From NCBI GenBank assembly GCA_964345255.1, contig CAYFQK010000161.1, forward strand, positions 1 through 7,810: a stretch of 7,810 nucleotides of DNA, written 5' to 3'. Under the pieces are notes generated by a model that searched no databases, was not told the origin of the DNA, and worked only from the letters and a program-made list of their open reading frames with translations. The translations under genes were made by a program, and so were the position numbers. This DNA is from JAIPAH01 sp964345255. GTDB taxonomy: Bacteria; Bacteroidota; Bacteroidia; Bacteroidales; JAIPAH01. Of the stretch, positions 6,470 to 7,810 are shown in pieces; position 1 is the first letter of the stretch, and each line of letters starts with the position of its first letter.

Positions 6470-7643
6470 CGATATCCTCCACTTTTTCAATTGGTTTCAT
6501 CGGTATTTCCACAGCCTGACCGGCCGCATCAACGTCTTTCATTCCGTTGCCTGTAGCCATCAACACTACGGTAGCGTCTTTTGGAACCCGGTCTTTCATT
6601 TTCAAAAGTCCGGCCAGTGAGGCGGCCGAAGAGGGTTCCACAAACAAACCGGTGGTTGTGGATAACTCTTTCTGTGCCTCCAGAATTTCCTGGTCGGAAA
6701 CCCGGATGCAGCTTCCTCCCGTTTCTTTTAGGTTTTTAATGGCATAGTATCCGTTTGCCGGAACATCCACGCCGATTGAGTCGGCAATGGTGCCGGCTTG
6801 TACCGGTTCGCCGAAACCGCCCTTTTCAAATGCCCTTGTCACAGCATCACTGTTTTCAGACTGCACAGCAATAATTTGCGGAAATTTTCCGCTCCATTCC
6901 AGCTTTCTCAGGTCTTTGTATCCTTTGATGATTCCACTAAGGACAACCGCATCGCCGGTCGGGACAAAGATGTAATCGGGTGTCCTTTTCAGCTGATGAC
7001 ACAGTTCAAAAGCTGCCGTCTTTTTCCCTTCTATCGTCAGTGGATTATATCCGGTGTTGCGGTTCAAAGCTTTCCCCCGCGGGTTGTACTGCATCGATAG
7101 CTGAAAGGCATTGTCGTAGCTGCCTTTTACCAGGAGCACGCGCGCTCCGTATTGCAGTGACTGGATGAGCTTGGCTTTAGGAACATTTTCCGGGACAAAG
7201 ATCGTAACCTTCAGTCCGGCGGCCGCTCCTATACCGGCCATGGAGGAAGCGGCATTTCCGGTGGAAGCCACCGTAATGTTTTGAATCCCCCACTTTTTCG
7301 CGAAAGCGGCCACCAGCCAGGAAGCCCGGTCTTTGTAGGAGCCTGTTGGATTCCGGGTGTCATCTTTGATCAAGAGATTGGGTAAGCCCAGTTTTTTCTG
7401 AAGATTGGCCGGGCTCCACAGCGGAGTATTCCCAATGGGTATCTCAGGGAAGTAAGATTTCTCAATGGGTAGCACATCAAAAATGGAACTGCTTTCCGAA
7501 AAAGTGCCTTTCATCTCCACTTCCAAGATTCCGCGCAGAGGCCGGTTTTGCTCCTGCTTTTTCCGGCAAACGGGGCACAGCATCATATCCTGTTCTATCG
7601 GATATTCTTTTTCACACTCGCTGCATTTGTAAACAAATTCCAT
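6462..7643 (-). CDS. Threonine synthase-like PLP-dependent enzyme with N-terminal zinc ribbon
   Basis: This 393-residue fold-type II PLP enzyme is most similar to threonine synthase. An N-terminal zinc ribbon has Cys7, Cys10, Cys23 and Cys26. The Schiff-base lysine is Lys104 in NPTGSYKDRAS. STGNAASSMA (127-136) is the phosphate/substrate loop, VPTGDAVVLSGIIKGY (227-242) the PLP-phosphate region, and FVEPSSAASLAGL (334-346) and ATGNGMKD (363-370) are threonine-synthase-like C-terminal motifs. True threonine synthase makes threonine from O-phosphohomoserine. As the first gene of a molybdenum hydroxylase operon this one may instead act on another amino acid, such as one formed in purine breakdown; that is inference. 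The ATG at 7643 is preceded by an A/G-rich stretch with no Shine-Dalgarno match, unlike the genes after it. The stop overlaps the start of the mocA-like gene by 8 bases. The length and intactness look normal. Confidence 0.85.
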   Translation of the reverse strand: MEFVYKCSECEKEYPIEQDMMLCPVCRKKQEQNRPLRGILEVEMKGTFSESSSIFDVLPIEKSYFPEIPIGNTPLWSPANLQKKLGLPNLLIKDDTRNPTGSYKDRASWLVAAFAKKWGIQNITVASTGNAASSMAGIGAAAGLKVTIFVPENVPKAKLIQSLQYGARVLLVKGSYDNAFQLSMQYNPRGKALNRNTGYNPLTIEGKKTAAFELCHQLKRTPDYIFVPTGDAVVLSGIIKGYKDLRKLEWSGKFPQIIAVQSENSDAVTRAFEKGGFGEPVQAGTIADSIGVDVPANGYYAIKNLKETGGSCIRVSDQEILEAQKELSTTTGLFVEPSSAASLAGLLKMKDRVPKDATVVLMATGNGMKDVDAAGQAVEIPMKPIEKVEDIDD

Positions 7644-7810
7644 TTTCTTTTTTTTGAATTTTAGCTTCCGTCTAAAAAGCCTTCAACATGCTTATTTTTA
7701 TCTTTTTACCCCTAATCGCTAAAAATCAGCAGTCTGAAAAAGTCCCCTTTAGGGGATTTAGTGTCTTAATTTTTAAATTGTTGCTTTTTTTGGCATAAAT
7801 TACAAATGAC
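7644..7810. other. AT-rich upstream (leader/promoter) region of the operon
   Basis: This 167-base stretch precedes the first gene of the operon and must hold its promoter if transcription starts here. I find no clear -35/-10 pair and no match to the Bacteroidota TAnnTTTG -7 box in the right place, so no promoter position is claimed. It contains the GC-rich palindrome listed separately and several A and T runs. No gene is supported. Confidence 0.6.
7740..7759. repeat. Palindromic hairpin TCCCCT-TT-AGGGGA, terminator-like on the minus strand
   Basis: The arms TCCCCT (7743-7748) and AGGGGA (7751-7756) are perfect, and flanking A/T pairs with one G-U extend the stem to nine pairs. On the minus strand the stem is followed by CTTTTTC, which resembles an intrinsic terminator. 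It lies about 100 bases before the first gene, so it could end transcription of a gene beyond the right edge or attenuate this operon. I recall near-identical CCCCTAAAGGGG sequences scattered between genes in Bacteroidota genomes, so it may instead be a dispersed repeat. Confidence 0.6.

Noticed and set aside
6470..6490. Seven-residue extension of the mocA-like gene
   Set aside because: GGAGG is placed for the ATG at 6469, and MIEAVILAAG is the normal start of the family.
7760..7810. Promoter with a TTTG (-33) and TAnnTTTG (-7) pair
   Set aside because: A TTTG is present on the minus strand near 7803-7806, but no TAnnTTTG box follows at the required spacing.

Overview
This window is a minus-strand gene cluster for a molybdenum hydroxylase of the xanthine dehydrogenase type, with its dedicated maturation genes and two pyridoxal-phosphate (PLP) enzymes. 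All eight genes run right to left, and none on the plus strand is supported. The base composition is moderate and the intergenic DNA is AT-rich. A TCCCCT-TT-AGGGGA palindrome near the right edge resembles a dispersed element I remember from Bacteroidota genomes. This suggests, without proving, an environmental or anaerobic Bacteroidota. Several genes here nevertheless carry strong Shine-Dalgarno sequences, which is less typical of that phylum, so the assignment is tentative.

Layout in the order of transcription: (1) an AT-rich leader with the palindrome (7644-7810); (2) a threonine synthase-like PLP enzyme with an N-terminal zinc ribbon (7643-6462); (3) a MobA/MocA-like molybdenum cofactor nucleotidyltransferase (6469-5894); (4) the large molybdopterin-binding subunit (5894-3807); (5) the two-[2Fe-2S] subunit (3810-3343); (6) the FAD subunit (3346-2492). 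These five genes overlap by 1 to 8 bases and must be one translationally coupled operon. Then comes a 187-base gap holding an inverted pair of 8-bp-period repeat arrays. After it lie (7) a DUF4213/DUF364 protein (2304-1543), (8) an XdhC-family factor (1537-728) and (9) the first 236 residues of a second fold-type II PLP enzyme (708 to beyond the left edge).

How the genes fit together: the three subunits form the classical Mo / 2x[2Fe-2S] / FAD enzyme. The residues that bind purine substrates in bovine xanthine oxidase are conserved by my eye alignment (Glu228, Arg306, Glu658, Gln193 here), so hypoxanthine or xanthine is the likely substrate class. The MocA-like protein would convert the cofactor to its cytosine dinucleotide form, and XdhC would sulfurate and insert it. 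DUF364 sits between the structural genes and xdhC and is a good candidate for a further maturation factor. The two PLP enzymes may act downstream on amino acids released from purine breakdown, by analogy with ygeX in the E. coli ygeW-ygeX-ygeY-hyuA-ssnA-ygfM-xdhD-mocA region. That last link is inference.

The most unusual non-coding feature is the inverted 8-bp-period repeat at 2359-2498, one arm of which contains the stop codon of the FAD subunit.
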